From a virus: 64,000 nt of DNA. Position 1 is the stretch's first letter. Every line of letters begins with the position of its first letter. Position numbers and translations under genes: made by a program. The notes under the pieces were generated by a model, which made no database searches, was not told the origin of the DNA, and saw nothing but the letters and a program-made list of their open reading frames with translations. Positions 24,163-32,217 of the stretch are shown here, in pieces. The stretch spans positions 1-64,000 of IMG/VR virus record IMGVR_UViG_3300044960_000921. One strand, written 5' to 3'.

Positions 24163-24987
24163 TCAGTCGTCGCTCCCTGGATCCTGCAGGGTCAGGTAGG
24201 TCAGGACGAGGCCGGTGTAGCCCAGGGGCATCGCCTCTTCCCACAACTCTTCGCGGTACGGTCGCTCGTACCAGGCCTGCGCGGGGACCAAGCCGCCGAC
24301 CGCGTCGAGGGAGTCGCTGCCCTCGAGCCGCTTCCAAAGCCCGGCGGTTCGACTCGTACCCGGCACCCGGCTACCCGCCGGGACGTGGGACATGCCGAGC
24401 GCCCTCATGCTGTCGGAATGCCAGGCCCAGTTGACCCGGTTGGCCTCGCTGACGACCATGGCGCACGGCTCGAAGTCGAACTGGCAGTAACGCCTGACGG
24501 TGCTGGTCACCGATGTCTGGAACTCCTCGTCGGCCAGTCTGCATAGGTCGGAGAGGGTCCAGAAGCTTCGTCGTCTCTTGTCCATCTCGGCGAGGAAGAG
24601 CTCTCGCGGCATGAGCAGGGCCGACGCGAACTCGTCCGCCTCGTTCTCGCGAGGGTTTCTCGAGCGGAAGTCGATAACCGAGTTGTGGCTGCGCCCGCTG
24701 AGCAGATACTCCCGGTGGGATGGGAGGTAGAAGTGCGCGAGCTCATGGGCGAGTGAGAATCTGACCCGGCTCTCGGTGCGTCCGTGCTGTGCGGTCCGGT
24801 AGTAGAGGATGAAGGCCCTCTCCGCGCCGACGAACTCGATCCTCGCGTCGAACTTCGGACCGTACCTGCCGGGGGCAAGCTCAATCCCTTCCTCCTTGAC
24901 GATGGCGAAGGGATTGACCGGTAGTCGCCACATGTCGAGCGCGATGAGCGTCGACTTGGCGAAGTTCTCGATGTCAGGCGTCCTCAC
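24163..24987 (-). CDS. ImmA/IrrE-family metallopeptidase
   Basis: From the GTG at 24987 (AAGGAGG just upstream) the product has 274 residues. The zinc motif is H81-E-L-A-H85, with a third ligand in ENEADEFASALLMP near E116, the standard ImmA/IrrE arrangement. Members cleave repressors or anti-sigma-like partners in response to a signal. The C-terminal 100 residues are family-specific and Trp/Tyr-rich. It overlaps the coiled-coil gene upstream by 14 bases, pointing to a regulated partner in the same operon. Confidence 0.85.
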   Translation of the reverse strand: MRTPDIENFAKSTLIALDMWRLPVNPFAIVKEEGIELAPGRYGPKFDARIEFVGAERAFILYYRTAQHGRTESRVRFSLAHELAHFYLPSHREYLLSGRSHNSVIDFRSRNPRENEADEFASALLMPRELFLAEMDKRRRSFWTLSDLCRLADEEFQTSVTSTVRRYCQFDFEPCAMVVSEANRVNWAWHSDSMRALGMSHVPAGSRVPGTSRTAGLWKRLEGSDSLDAVGGLVPAQAWYERPYREELWEEAMPLGYTGLVLTYLTLQDPGSDD

Positions 24988-25372
24988 CGCCTCCTTCCTT
25001 CCGTTCACGGGCCCGGCGCTCGAGTATCTCCCGTTTGCGCCGCTCGAGTTCCTCCGCTGTCTCTCCATCGATCTCCTCGGCGCGGTTCAGGCCCCAATCC
25101 GCTCCGCTGCCCGCGAGGGCGAGAGCATCCTCCTCATCGCACGATTCCCGTTGTCGCTGTTCCGGTTTCGCCTCCAGCGGGCGTTCGCCGGCCAGGAGGC
25201 GTTTGACGAAATCGCTGCCGAGGGATCTCATCGCCGCCTTCTCCTCGTCCGTGAGCTGAGGCAGTCGATCTGGGTCGATCACCTCGTCGTCCTTATCAGC
25301 TCGCCGGAGTGCCGAGACGAGCAGAGCGTCCAATGCCCGCTCTTCCCGCTCTCGCTTGCCCCCTGCGCTCAT
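24974..25372 (-). CDS. Coiled-coil hypothetical protein, possible ImmA/IrrE partner
   Basis: 132 residues, very charged: basic N-terminus (GGKREREERALDALLVSALRR), central PQLTDEEKAAMRSLGSDFVKR, and a C-terminal coiled coil (AEEIDGETAEELERRKREIL). Starts 3 bases after the sigma-factor stop and overlaps the ImmA/IrrE start. Position between a sigma factor and a peptidase suggests an anti-sigma or adaptor cleaved by the peptidase, which is an inference. Confidence 0.6.
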   Translation of the reverse strand: MSAGGKREREERALDALLVSALRRADKDDEVIDPDRLPQLTDEEKAAMRSLGSDFVKRLLAGERPLEAKPEQRQRESCDEEDALALAGSGADWGLNRAEEIDGETAEELERRKREILERRARERKEGGGEDA

Positions 25373-25375
25373 GAG

Positions 25376-26029
25376 TCACTCCACGGGGATGAACGAGTAG
25401 CCGCGTTTGGTGAGGGCCGCGGCGATCTTCTCTCGCGCGAAACGCCAGTCGCTCTTCACGGCGGCGACGCTCTCCGTCTTGCCGGTGACGGCGCCGACCG
25501 CCTCCGCCAGGGGGCGATAGGTGTCGCGTTCGCGAAAGTCCTCGAAGTGGTCGACGAAACACCGAGCGACGATCCGCTGGCGGTGGGGAAGGGTCTGGAT
25601 GATCTCCAGGAGGACCACCCGGAACTCCTTGGCCTCCGCCGGTGCGATGTTCAGTCGCCACTCGAAGCCGAGGTCGGTGTTCTTGAGGTCTGCGGCTACC
25701 GCGTCGAGAATCGCGTCCTCGTTGGTGTTCACGCTGTGACCGTGCTCGCGCAGGAGGTCCATCCCCTTATTGCGCGCGATCGACTGCACCATCCTCAGGG
25801 GACGCTGAGGATCAAACCCCGGCCTCCGGGCCAGCACGATCATTGCAAGCATGGTCTCTTGATAGGCGACCAACAGCTCGTGAGGATCGAGCAGCCCATA
25901 GGTTTCTCGCTTTATATAGCGAAGGATATGCTCCTGATAATCGGCGTCGAGGAGTTCAATGGCAAAGTCGGGATCGTCGCGAAAGGCGGATTCCAAATCC
26001 GCCTCACTGACGGGGTCGGTCGCTGCCAT
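25376..26029 (-). CDS. Sigma-70-family (ECF-like) RNA polymerase sigma factor
   Basis: 217 residues. Region 2 is visible as RYIKRETYGLLDPHELLVAYQETM, then PLRMVQSIARNKGMDLLR. A region-4-like part follows: LLEIIQTLPHRQRIVARCFVDHFEDFRERDTYRPLAEAVG and a final helix rich in Lys/Arg. It is the first gene of the run that leads into the ImmA/IrrE and ubiquitin-like genes, so it probably activates this operon. Confidence 0.75.
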   Translation of the reverse strand: MAATDPVSEADLESAFRDDPDFAIELLDADYQEHILRYIKRETYGLLDPHELLVAYQETMLAMIVLARRPGFDPQRPLRMVQSIARNKGMDLLREHGHSVNTNEDAILDAVAADLKNTDLGFEWRLNIAPAEAKEFRVVLLEIIQTLPHRQRIVARCFVDHFEDFRERDTYRPLAEAVGAVTGKTESVAAVKSDWRFAREKIAAALTKRGYSFIPVE

Positions 26030-26197
26030 GAAACCCCAGCCCTCTCAACCTTTTGAAGCTTCAATCCGGTGCCGGCATCTCTTATCCTCGGTCGTCTCGA
26101 CGCATCGAGCTATCGCCGGACAGATTTTTCTGATTTTTTGTCCAGTGGTTGTATTTCAGGACGAGTCATCCCCGGCGGGACGACGTAAGCTCTCTAT
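26030..26197. promoter_or_regulatory. Upstream region of the sigma-factor operon
   Basis: AT-richer than its neighbours. It contains T-rich direct repeats (GATTTTTCT, GATTTTTTG at about 26122-26142) bracketed by GACA and TGTC, and GAAGCTTC at about 26054. These are candidate promoter or operator elements. No gene. Confidence 0.35.
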
Positions 26198-26500
26198 TTG
26201 ACGTGTCTTACCCCTGATCGGCCGCCTGAGGAAGGCGTGAAAGAACGCGGAGAGGTTGCGGACGGGTACATCGAGTCGTTCAACGGCCAGCTCTCCGGCG
26301 AGTTCCTGGACGGCGAGGTCCTCGACACCCTGCTGGAGGCGAAGGTGCTGACCGAGCGGGGGCAGGTCGGGCACAACACCATCTCCCCCCACAGCAACCT
26401 GAAGTACCGCCCGCCGGCGCCCGAGGCGATCGTGCCGTGGACGACGGCGCTCGGAGCTGCGCCGCTCGGCGCGGCGTCTATGGCCGGGCCGGGGCACTGA
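26198..26500 (+). pseudogene. IS3-family transposase OrfB C-terminal fragment
   Basis: The reading contains YIESFNGQLSGEFLDGEVLDT, LLEAKVLTERGQV and HNTISPHSNLKYRPPAPEA, which is the end of an IS3-type DDE transposase with the final Glu (E of YIESFNG). Everything N-terminal is missing and several conserved residues have changed. Confidence 0.75.
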
Positions 26501-26628
26501 CAAAGTCGTTGGCATCATCGGCGGGGACAGGTCAGAATTGCCGACCTGTATCTCCATGGTGTTCTCGCGCCCCATGGGAGCCACAAGGTGGTCAGCTCCT
26601 CTTTTCACGTCCCCGTTCACACGATTGG
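26501..26628. other. Short non-coding gap
   Basis: Non-coding sequence between the IS3 remnant and the abiEii gene. No recognisable element. Confidence 0.4.
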
Positions 26629-27585
26629 TTAGAGCAGGTTCTGAAGCCCAACAAGACACCGCTCGACCTCCTCCCACTCCGGATACCCCCCGAAGCAGAG
26701 CAGCTCGCACTGGGCCCTGTACTCGCGAGCGACCATGTCCTTGAGCGCCCCGCTCGGGAAGATGGCGGCGCTCTCGTTGAAGCGCATCCCCTCGGGCGGC
26801 AGGTAGTACTTCGGGAAGTGGGCACGGCTCAGGCGGTCGTAGTCGATGCGAAGCTCGTCGTACTCGCGCGAGTTGAGCATCGCCCTCACCTCGTCCCTCT
26901 GGGCGAGCCTGTAGAGGTCGTAGTAGTGCCTCGCGTAGGTGCCGAGGGGCTTCCCGCCTTTGAGGTACTGCTCGATCTTTCCGTGGATCGTGAAGAGCTT
27001 CTCGACGAAGGTCCGTCGGAAGTGGAGGAGCCGCATCGTGAACGGCGCCTCGTCCTCGGCCCCGACCGAGTTTCCGGTCTCTCGCAGGAACGCGGCCGCG
27101 TACGAATCGAGCTGCAAGTCCTCGGTCGGCTGCCGGCCGCTCGCGGTCCCCGCCTCGACCAGCACGCGGGGCCTCAAGCTCCCCGGGAAGAGCTGCCTGT
27201 ATTCGAAGTGGTCGTCGCGTCCGATGCCGCCGATCTTCCTGCTGTCTTCGACGACGAGGTGGAGACCCGGGTGGGCGGCGACCGTGTCCCGCAGCTTCTC
27301 GAGCTCTCGGTCGATCGGTCGCTTCCCGAGCTTCGGGGTGTACGCCTCGGGGTCGAGGAAGATGTCGATGTCCTCGGAGAAGCGTTGGATGAGCCCCCAC
27401 CCTTTGGACAAGCTCGTACCGCCCTTGAAGATGACCTTCGGGCCGTACGCCTGGGCGATGAGCCTCAATGCTTCGGTGACGTAGTAGTCCTTCTCGATCG
27501 CGGACGCCGAGAGCCCCGACGATCCGAAGTGTTCCGCGGCCGCTAGGAGCAGTTGCTCGAAATCCTCATGCTCGAAGAGTCTCAT
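26629..27585 (-). CDS. abiEii: AbiEii-type nucleotidyltransferase toxin, first copy
   Basis: 318 residues with the DNA polymerase beta-like fold of AbiEii/DUF1814: EKDYYVTEALRL, motif GGTSLSKGW (55-63) and QRFSEDIDIFLD with metal-binding D72-x-D74. The later MRLLHFRRTFVEKLFTIHGK carries the conserved Lys region. Members transfer nucleotides to tRNA or similar substrates and stop growth. It overlaps the antitoxin by 20 bases. It looks intact. Confidence 0.88.
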   Translation of the reverse strand: MRLFEHEDFEQLLLAAAEHFGSSGLSASAIEKDYYVTEALRLIAQAYGPKVIFKGGTSLSKGWGLIQRFSEDIDIFLDPEAYTPKLGKRPIDRELEKLRDTVAAHPGLHLVVEDSRKIGGIGRDDHFEYRQLFPGSLRPRVLVEAGTASGRQPTEDLQLDSYAAAFLRETGNSVGAEDEAPFTMRLLHFRRTFVEKLFTIHGKIEQYLKGGKPLGTYARHYYDLYRLAQRDEVRAMLNSREYDELRIDYDRLSRAHFPKYYLPPEGMRFNESAAIFPSGALKDMVAREYRAQCELLCFGGYPEWEEVERCLVGLQNLL

Positions 27586-28330
27586 CCGTCCTGCACTCCT
27601 TCGCTTGCCATTCCTTAGCCGATTTGAGCGCTGAGAGGAGGCCGAAATCGAACCTCGTGAGCGGGTTCAGGCTCGTTCTCAGCTTCTCGAGCGTCTTCCC
27701 GTCCTTCCCGAGCTCTTCGCCCAGGGCCCCGAGCATGGCACGCACCCGCGGGGGCTCGTGCTTCGCGACGCGGACGAGCCGCTCGAACATCCCTCCTTCT
27801 CTCAAGAGCGAGAGGAGCCTTGCGATCGTCTCCTCCGGCGAAAGTTCGCTCGTCTGGGCTCGCCTCCTGATCAGGTCCAGAAGGGCGCCCTCCCGCTCGG
27901 AGAGCTTCGCCCACGCAGCGGGCCGACGGGTGTGGACGCGGGCTCTCTGCCCCACCATCGTTCGTGGCAAGCTCCCCCGAGTCGTCGCAACCTCCTCGAC
28001 GGCGGGCACCTGCGTGCTGAATCCCAGCTGATTCGCCGCGGTCAGCCCCGAGGGGAACACCGCGCGCGTCCTGGCTCCCTTCTCCCTAAGCAGCTCCGGA
28101 TTGGGGCGGCTCATGCCGAATGCAGTCTTTCGCGGGCGGTAGTAGAGCCCCTTCGAGACTCGCTGGAGCTCGCCCGCCCGGGCGAGGCGCGAGAGCGTCT
28201 GGGCTACGGCCGGAAACGGCAGCTTCGGGAAGTCCTGGACGGACCAGACCCGCTCCCCGCCCCCGTCGATCGCCCTGCGGACCCGGTCGGCCGCGCTCAG
28301 CGTCTGGTGGTGTTCCGCGTGCTTCTCCAT
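27566..28330 (-). CDS. abiEi: AbiEi-type antitoxin, first copy (DUF6088-like)
   Basis: 254 residues from the ATG at 28330. N-terminal winged helix (VWSVQDFPKLPFPAVAQTLSR then LQRVSKGLYYRP) followed by the AbiEi antitoxin domain (VFPSGLTAANQLGFSTQVPA). In AbiE systems this protein represses the operon through inverted repeats and counters the toxin without direct binding. The operator at 28362-28389 lies 32 bases upstream. The frame is open further upstream but runs through that operator. Confidence 0.85.
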   Translation of the reverse strand: MEKHAEHHQTLSAADRVRRAIDGGGERVWSVQDFPKLPFPAVAQTLSRLARAGELQRVSKGLYYRPRKTAFGMSRPNPELLREKGARTRAVFPSGLTAANQLGFSTQVPAVEEVATTRGSLPRTMVGQRARVHTRRPAAWAKLSEREGALLDLIRRRAQTSELSPEETIARLLSLLREGGMFERLVRVAKHEPPRVRAMLGALGEELGKDGKTLEKLRTSLNPLTRFDFGLLSALKSAKEWQAKECRTDETLRA

Positions 28331-28361
28331 ACCCTCTAAGATCGCTTCCGGCTCGCCAGAA

Positions 28362-28389
28362 GTCAAGTTTTTTTGCTCGTAAACTTGAC
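28362..28389. promoter_or_regulatory. Inverted-repeat operator of the first abiE pair
   Basis: GTCAAGTTT (28362-28370) and AAACTTGAC (28381-28389) are perfect 9-bp arms with a 10-bp spacer, 32 bases upstream of the antitoxin start. Two inverted half-sites are what AbiEi antitoxins are known to bind. Confidence 0.7.
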
Positions 28390-28586
28390 AATTTGAGGTG
28401 ACCTGTCGGGCCACCTCCGTGCGGCCGGGAACTTCGAACGCATCGAGCACGAGCCCTAACCCTTCCCGCCCGGCGGGCAGTTTGCACACGACCCAACGGT
28501 ACAATCCGTTCGACCGCCGAGTCGAAGCATCGCGTGTGACACGGCCGATCGGCAGGCCTCACGCGTCCCTGCGACGCAAACAGCGT
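28390..28586. other. Short non-coding gap
   Basis: Upstream part of the abiE promoter region and the 3' side of the AlkB-like gene. No hairpin with a T-run or other gene is seen. Confidence 0.4.
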
Positions 28587-29173
28587 TCAATCCTGGAAGG
28601 CCCGCACGGTCACCGAGATGCGGCGTCCCTTAGCCTTCGCCGACTTCGGCACCTCGTGCTTCCAGGCGAGATTCGTGTCGTAGGGCATGACGAAGACGGT
28701 GCCGTCCGTCGCCGGGAAGTCGCGCCGCGTCTTCGAACCAGGGAGCGTCAGCCGGAACACGCGAGTTTGCCCGAGCGAGACCGTGACGATCGGGGCGCCC
28801 ACGACCATGCGTTTGATGCTGTCGTTGTGCGGGCCGATGTAGTGGCCGAGCGTGCCGTCGTACCAGTTGAGCAGGAGCCCGTTGAGCCGCCCGTGGAACG
28901 ACGCCTTAGCCCAGGCGAGGAGCGGCTCTAGGGGCGGCGGGACGGGCAGTGACTCGCTCAGGCGCCCCGAGAAGCGGTAGTCCCGGCCGTAGGCCCGCTG
29001 CCAGCGGGGCAGCTTCACGAGGCGGCCGTGCATCGTGATCTCCTGGTATTCCTCGGGGAGGAGCGACCAGAGCCGCACGAAGCCCTCCGCGTCCACGGCG
29101 AGGTGTGCGGGGAGCCTCCCGAGTAGAACGCGTGCTCGCCGTCCAGGTCGTGACGCTCGAAGCTGTCGATCAT
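28587..29173 (-). pseudogene. AlkB-like 2-oxoglutarate/Fe(II) dioxygenase, frameshifted near the N-terminus
   Basis: The catalytic part is intact: GPHNDS (H-x-D), KHEVP (distal His) and RRISVTVRAF (2OG-binding Arg), with LLNWYDGTLGHYIGPHND before them. The natural start is the ATG at 29173, preceded by GGGAGGGG and sharing ATGA with the stop of the second abiEii. That frame (MIDSFERHDLDGEHAFYSG) must lose one base near 29112-29120 to join RLPAHLAVDAEGF. A GTG at 29096 could give a shortened intact protein. AlkB enzymes demethylate nucleic acids. Coupling to a toxin-antitoxin operon is unusual. Confidence 0.7.
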
Positions 29174-30099
29174 CGCCCCTCCCCCGGGAGCTGCTTGCCC
29201 CACCCCGACTCAGGCACCCAAGAGCGTGTGAACGGCTCGCCGCTTGATGCGTGATCGAGCGGCGGGAGGAGGAACACGGAGAGCCTCCTCAGCACCTCCT
29301 CAAGTTCCCCCGCGGCATAGAGCCCGCTCCTGTTGATGAACGCATGCCACTGCTTCATCTTCGACTCCTCTCGGGCGAAGGCGTCGGTCAAGCCTATGGG
29401 CATCCCCTTCGGGAACGCGGTCGAGCGTCGTTCGAAGGTGTTCGTGATCGCCCGTGAGAGGAGCTCCCCCTCGAACGGGAACGTGTTGGCCATGACGAAG
29501 AGGTCGTAGAAGTCCTTCATACGGGAGTTTGCGAGTCCGAGCTTCACCAAGGCCTCGAGCTTCTCGGCGACGACCGTCTCCCTGGGATACGCGCGGAGCC
29601 TCGGTGCATCCATGTCGAGGATCGTCGGGAAGTCGACCTCCTCGGCGGGCGGCGTGACGGCGTCCCCGAAGCCAACGTCAACCTGGAGGTCGATGCGCGC
29701 CTGCCCGAGCTTAGCCTCGATCCGCGCCCGCTGCCCGCCGTACTCCTGGTCCTCGCGGATGGGATCGACCGTGACCGACTCCGCGTCGAATCGGAGCCCG
29801 TCATCGGAGACCTCCACGCGGCACACCTCTGCGAGGACTCGCCTCAGGCGCTCGCCGCCCGGGTCGCCGTAGCCGAGTAGGTCGAGGTCACGCGTCGGCC
29901 GGTGGAGCTCCCCGGTCCAGAGGGCGAATAGCATCGCGCCCTTCAGCACGAAGGCGTCGCGGTGCCCGGACGCCGACAGCCGGAACAGCAGCCGCTCGAC
30001 GGCGTAGCGGGTCAGGAGCCGCTGAAAGTCCTCGCCGGTCTTCCGGCTCATGTTCAGGAGCCGCTCCTTGACCGAGGCGGCGACATTCTTCCTCGTCAT
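29170..30099 (-). CDS. abiEii: AbiEii-type nucleotidyltransferase toxin, second copy
   Basis: 309 residues from the ATG at 30099, which overlaps the antitoxin stop (ATGA). Key residues are KGAMLFALW (53-61) and RDLDLLG with D71-x-D73. DAPRLRAYPRETVVAEKLEAL and KDFYDLFVM are typical of the DUF1814/AbiEii family. Its stop overlaps the AlkB-like start, so three genes are translationally linked. The two toxins are clearly diverged from each other. Confidence 0.88.
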   Translation of the reverse strand: MTRKNVAASVKERLLNMSRKTGEDFQRLLTRYAVERLLFRLSASGHRDAFVLKGAMLFALWTGELHRPTRDLDLLGYGDPGGERLRRVLAEVCRVEVSDDGLRFDAESVTVDPIREDQEYGGQRARIEAKLGQARIDLQVDVGFGDAVTPPAEEVDFPTILDMDAPRLRAYPRETVVAEKLEALVKLGLANSRMKDFYDLFVMANTFPFEGELLSRAITNTFERRSTAFPKGMPIGLTDAFAREESKMKQWHAFINRSGLYAAGELEEVLRRLSVFLLPPLDHASSGEPFTRSWVPESGWGKQLPGEGR

Positions 30100-30701
30100 G
30101 CGAGCGACTCGAGGTACGGCCGCATGACGTTCTCCATGCGGCAGATCTTCGCGGCGTGCCAGAGCTCGTCCATCGTGGCCTTCCGCTGCTTCCAGCAGTC
30201 TCGGAGCGCCTCGAGGGCCACGTCGAGCCCTATCTTGTTCCGGTACTTGAACGCATCGGCGACGGTCTTGGCCGGTGAGTACACCTTCACCGCCACGTTC
30301 TCGAGCTCGTGCACGTGGACCAGCTCGGTGAGGGCGGGCCCCGAGAAACGCACCACCTTGAGCCTCGGCGTATTGACCCTCGGCGTCCAGGCCTTGTTCG
30401 GGAGCGCAAGCCACACCTCCCTCGGGGACTGGGTCGTCATCCCGTGGAAGCGGAGAGCCGAGAGCAGGCACACGACGCCGACCGGGACGAGCTTCTGGGC
30501 CTCGACCAGGCTGTGGTGCTCGCCGACGTCGGCCTCGGGCGAGGCGTAGAGCCCGCGGGCCACCCGGTCGGCGAGCCCCCGCCGGTAGAGGCGGTCCAGG
30601 TAGTCGGCGGGTATGCCTCGCTCGGTGAGATCGCGTGGACGGAGCGTCCCTCTACGCCTCAGGAGCTCCAGGGCAGCGTCGAACTTGGTGACGTCCTCCA
30701 T
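30096..30701 (-). CDS. abiEi: AbiEi-type antitoxin, second copy
   Basis: 201 residues with an N-terminal winged helix (ALELLRRRGTLRPRDLTERGI, LADRVARGLYASPE) and the antitoxin domain (VGVVCLLSALRFHGMTTQSP, KTVADAFKYRNKIGLDVALEAL). The operator at 30709-30742 abuts the start codon, so repression would block transcription or translation initiation directly. Confidence 0.88.
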   Translation of the reverse strand: MEDVTKFDAALELLRRRGTLRPRDLTERGIPADYLDRLYRRGLADRVARGLYASPEADVGEHHSLVEAQKLVPVGVVCLLSALRFHGMTTQSPREVWLALPNKAWTPRVNTPRLKVVRFSGPALTELVHVHELENVAVKVYSPAKTVADAFKYRNKIGLDVALEALRDCWKQRKATMDELWHAAKICRMENVMRPYLESLA

Positions 30702-30708
30702 TGCAACG

Positions 30709-30742
30709 ATTCCTAGGTAGTGATCCCTATGTACCTAGGAAT
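30709..30742. promoter_or_regulatory. Inverted-repeat operator of the second abiE pair
   Basis: ATTCCTAGGTA (30709-30719) and TACCTAGGAAT (30732-30742) are perfect 11-bp arms with a 12-bp spacer, starting 8 bases upstream of the antitoxin ATG. The sequence differs completely from the first abiE operator, implying insulated regulation. Confidence 0.75.
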
Positions 30743-31162
30743 TATCGCACGATGTGCCGGCCGGCTCAAGGCAAATCGCCTCGGGTCCGCCTCGAGCAGG
30801 CCGGTAGAGAATGCAGAAACCTCCTGGTCTCTTGGAGGTTCTTGCAGCGGTGACGCGATCCCGCCCGCTCCGCGGAGGCAAGGGCGTGCCGATCTGACGA
30901 TCGGTCCGCTCCGATCCTCTCCGCCACTGCCCTTGCGACCGCTCCGCTACCCCGCAGGCGGCTCGAAACGGAGGCCCTTTCTCGTCACGGCCTGCCGGCC
31001 GTGCTCAGTCCTCGTTTTTCGTCAGGTGGGGGGACCGGGCTTCTCAAGGAGGGCGAAGAAGCCCGGTCCCCCCACCCGCCGAAAAAGCGTGGTGGTGGCG
31101 GGGTGAAACGGAAACTGCCGCACGCGAGGGACCACCGCGGCACGCAACAAAGGAGAAACAAC
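30743..31162. other. Intergenic region with a very strong hairpin
   Basis: No gene. The notable element is the 20-bp-arm hairpin at 31025-31076, listed separately. A purine-rich AAGGAG ribosome-binding site (31150-31155) precedes the next ATG. Confidence 0.5.
31025..31076. repeat. Perfect 20-bp-arm hairpin
   Basis: 31025-31044 and 31057-31076 are perfectly complementary (20 bp, loop 12 bases), with ACCGGGCTTCT in the left arm. Complementary TTTTTCG and CGAAAAA runs flank the arms, extending the stem after a small bulge. The T-run precedes and the A-run follows, so it is not a simple terminator on either strand. It could form a cruciform or a very stable RNA hairpin upstream of the DUF6573-type genes. 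Confidence 0.7.
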
Positions 31163-31795
31163 ATGGTCGCCATCTATCACTGGGTCATCGACGGCGATGC
31201 CCCGTTCGACGCCATCACCGAGGTCCTCGAGTACCTCTGGGACGCGGAGCTCACGGACTACGAGAACCGTCCCCGCGACGGGCACATCTTCGAGCACCTC
31301 GTGAAACTCGCGAATTGGCTCAACAGTGGGGTCAGTTGCTCGCCGCACGACTACGTCGACGCACGAAAGGCCGGCCTCTCGGGGGGCTGGCGGACATCGG
31401 CCACCTACGAGAGACCGGATGGCCGGCCCAAGCCGGGGGAGGACGAGCATAGAGAGAGGCGTACCGCGTTCTTGGCCGGGGGGACGCTCGACGTGTCCGA
31501 GGCCGCCAAGGAAGCAGGATTCACCTGCCCGGTCGCGGTCACGGCCTGCGTCTATGAGCACCTCATCGCACACGACTGGGCGTTCGACTTCGGGAGCGAA
31601 GAGAAAAGCCTCGCCCATGTCCTCCGCGTCGTGGCCGACGCCTACGCGAAGGAGGGTCGCGACGTCTACACGTGGCTCTACGCCGTCGGGGGCCAGGGCG
31701 AGCCGCAGGTCTTCAATCTCAAGGCCCTCCACCGCCGCGAGGCGGGCCGCATCGCGGGCCTCACGATCATGATGTCCTGGGAGGAGGACGTATGA
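31163..31795 (+). CDS. Plasmid/ICE-type protein with C-terminal DUF6573-like domain
   Basis: 210 residues from the ATG at 31163 (AGGAG upstream). The N-terminal half is specific (AIYHWVIDGDAPFDAITEV, HIFEHLVKLANWLNSG). The C-terminal half (LDVSEAAKEAGFTCPVAVTA, then VYTWLYAVGGQGEP) has the same layout as the next gene. Overlaps the next start by ATGA. Function unknown. Such proteins accompany RadC-like and ArdA-like genes on mobile elements. Confidence 0.7.
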   Translation: MVAIYHWVIDGDAPFDAITEVLEYLWDAELTDYENRPRDGHIFEHLVKLANWLNSGVSCSPHDYVDARKAGLSGGWRTSATYERPDGRPKPGEDEHRERRTAFLAGGTLDVSEAAKEAGFTCPVAVTACVYEHLIAHDWAFDFGSEEKSLAHVLRVVADAYAKEGRDVYTWLYAVGGQGEPQVFNLKALHRREAGRIAGLTIMMSWEEDV

Positions 31796-32154
31796 CGCAC
31801 GGCAGAGAACTCTTGATTCACGCCTACAGCCGGGAGCAGGCCATCGCAGACGGCGTGCTCGTCGACATCTCGAAGACCGCCCGGGAGGCCGGTTTCGTCT
31901 TCCCGGTCGCCGTGACGTGCGGCGTCTGGGCCGAATGCGTCTGCGGGCAGGACGAGGCCGGGAGGCTCCGGGACCTGCTCGTGACGCTCAGGCTCGCGAT
32001 ACGCCAGGCCGGGGACGGGCACCGGGTCGATTTCTCGGTGCGAGTCCGTAGCGACGATTCACCCGAGTTACCGTCGGTGCGGCTCTACGCGGTGTGCGGG
32101 CCGGGCGACGACGGTGAGCCCGTCGTCACGATCATGCTGCCGCACGAGGATTAG
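31792..32154 (+). CDS. DUF6573-family protein
   Basis: 120 residues with the family signature: VLVDISKTAREAGFVFPVAVT, a Trp/Cys segment GVWAECV, then VRLYAVCGPGDDGEPVVTIML ending PHED. It is short and cytoplasmic with no catalytic motif. Translationally coupled to the upstream paralogue (ATGA), suggesting duplication and divergence. Confidence 0.75.
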   Translation: MTHGRELLIHAYSREQAIADGVLVDISKTAREAGFVFPVAVTCGVWAECVCGQDEAGRLRDLLVTLRLAIRQAGDGHRVDFSVRVRSDDSPELPSVRLYAVCGPGDDGEPVVTIMLPHED

Positions 32155-32217
32155 GAAACATCGCCGAGGGGGTTGGAGCCCCTCGGCCGCTTGATATCGC
32201 AACCAGGAAGGTAACCC

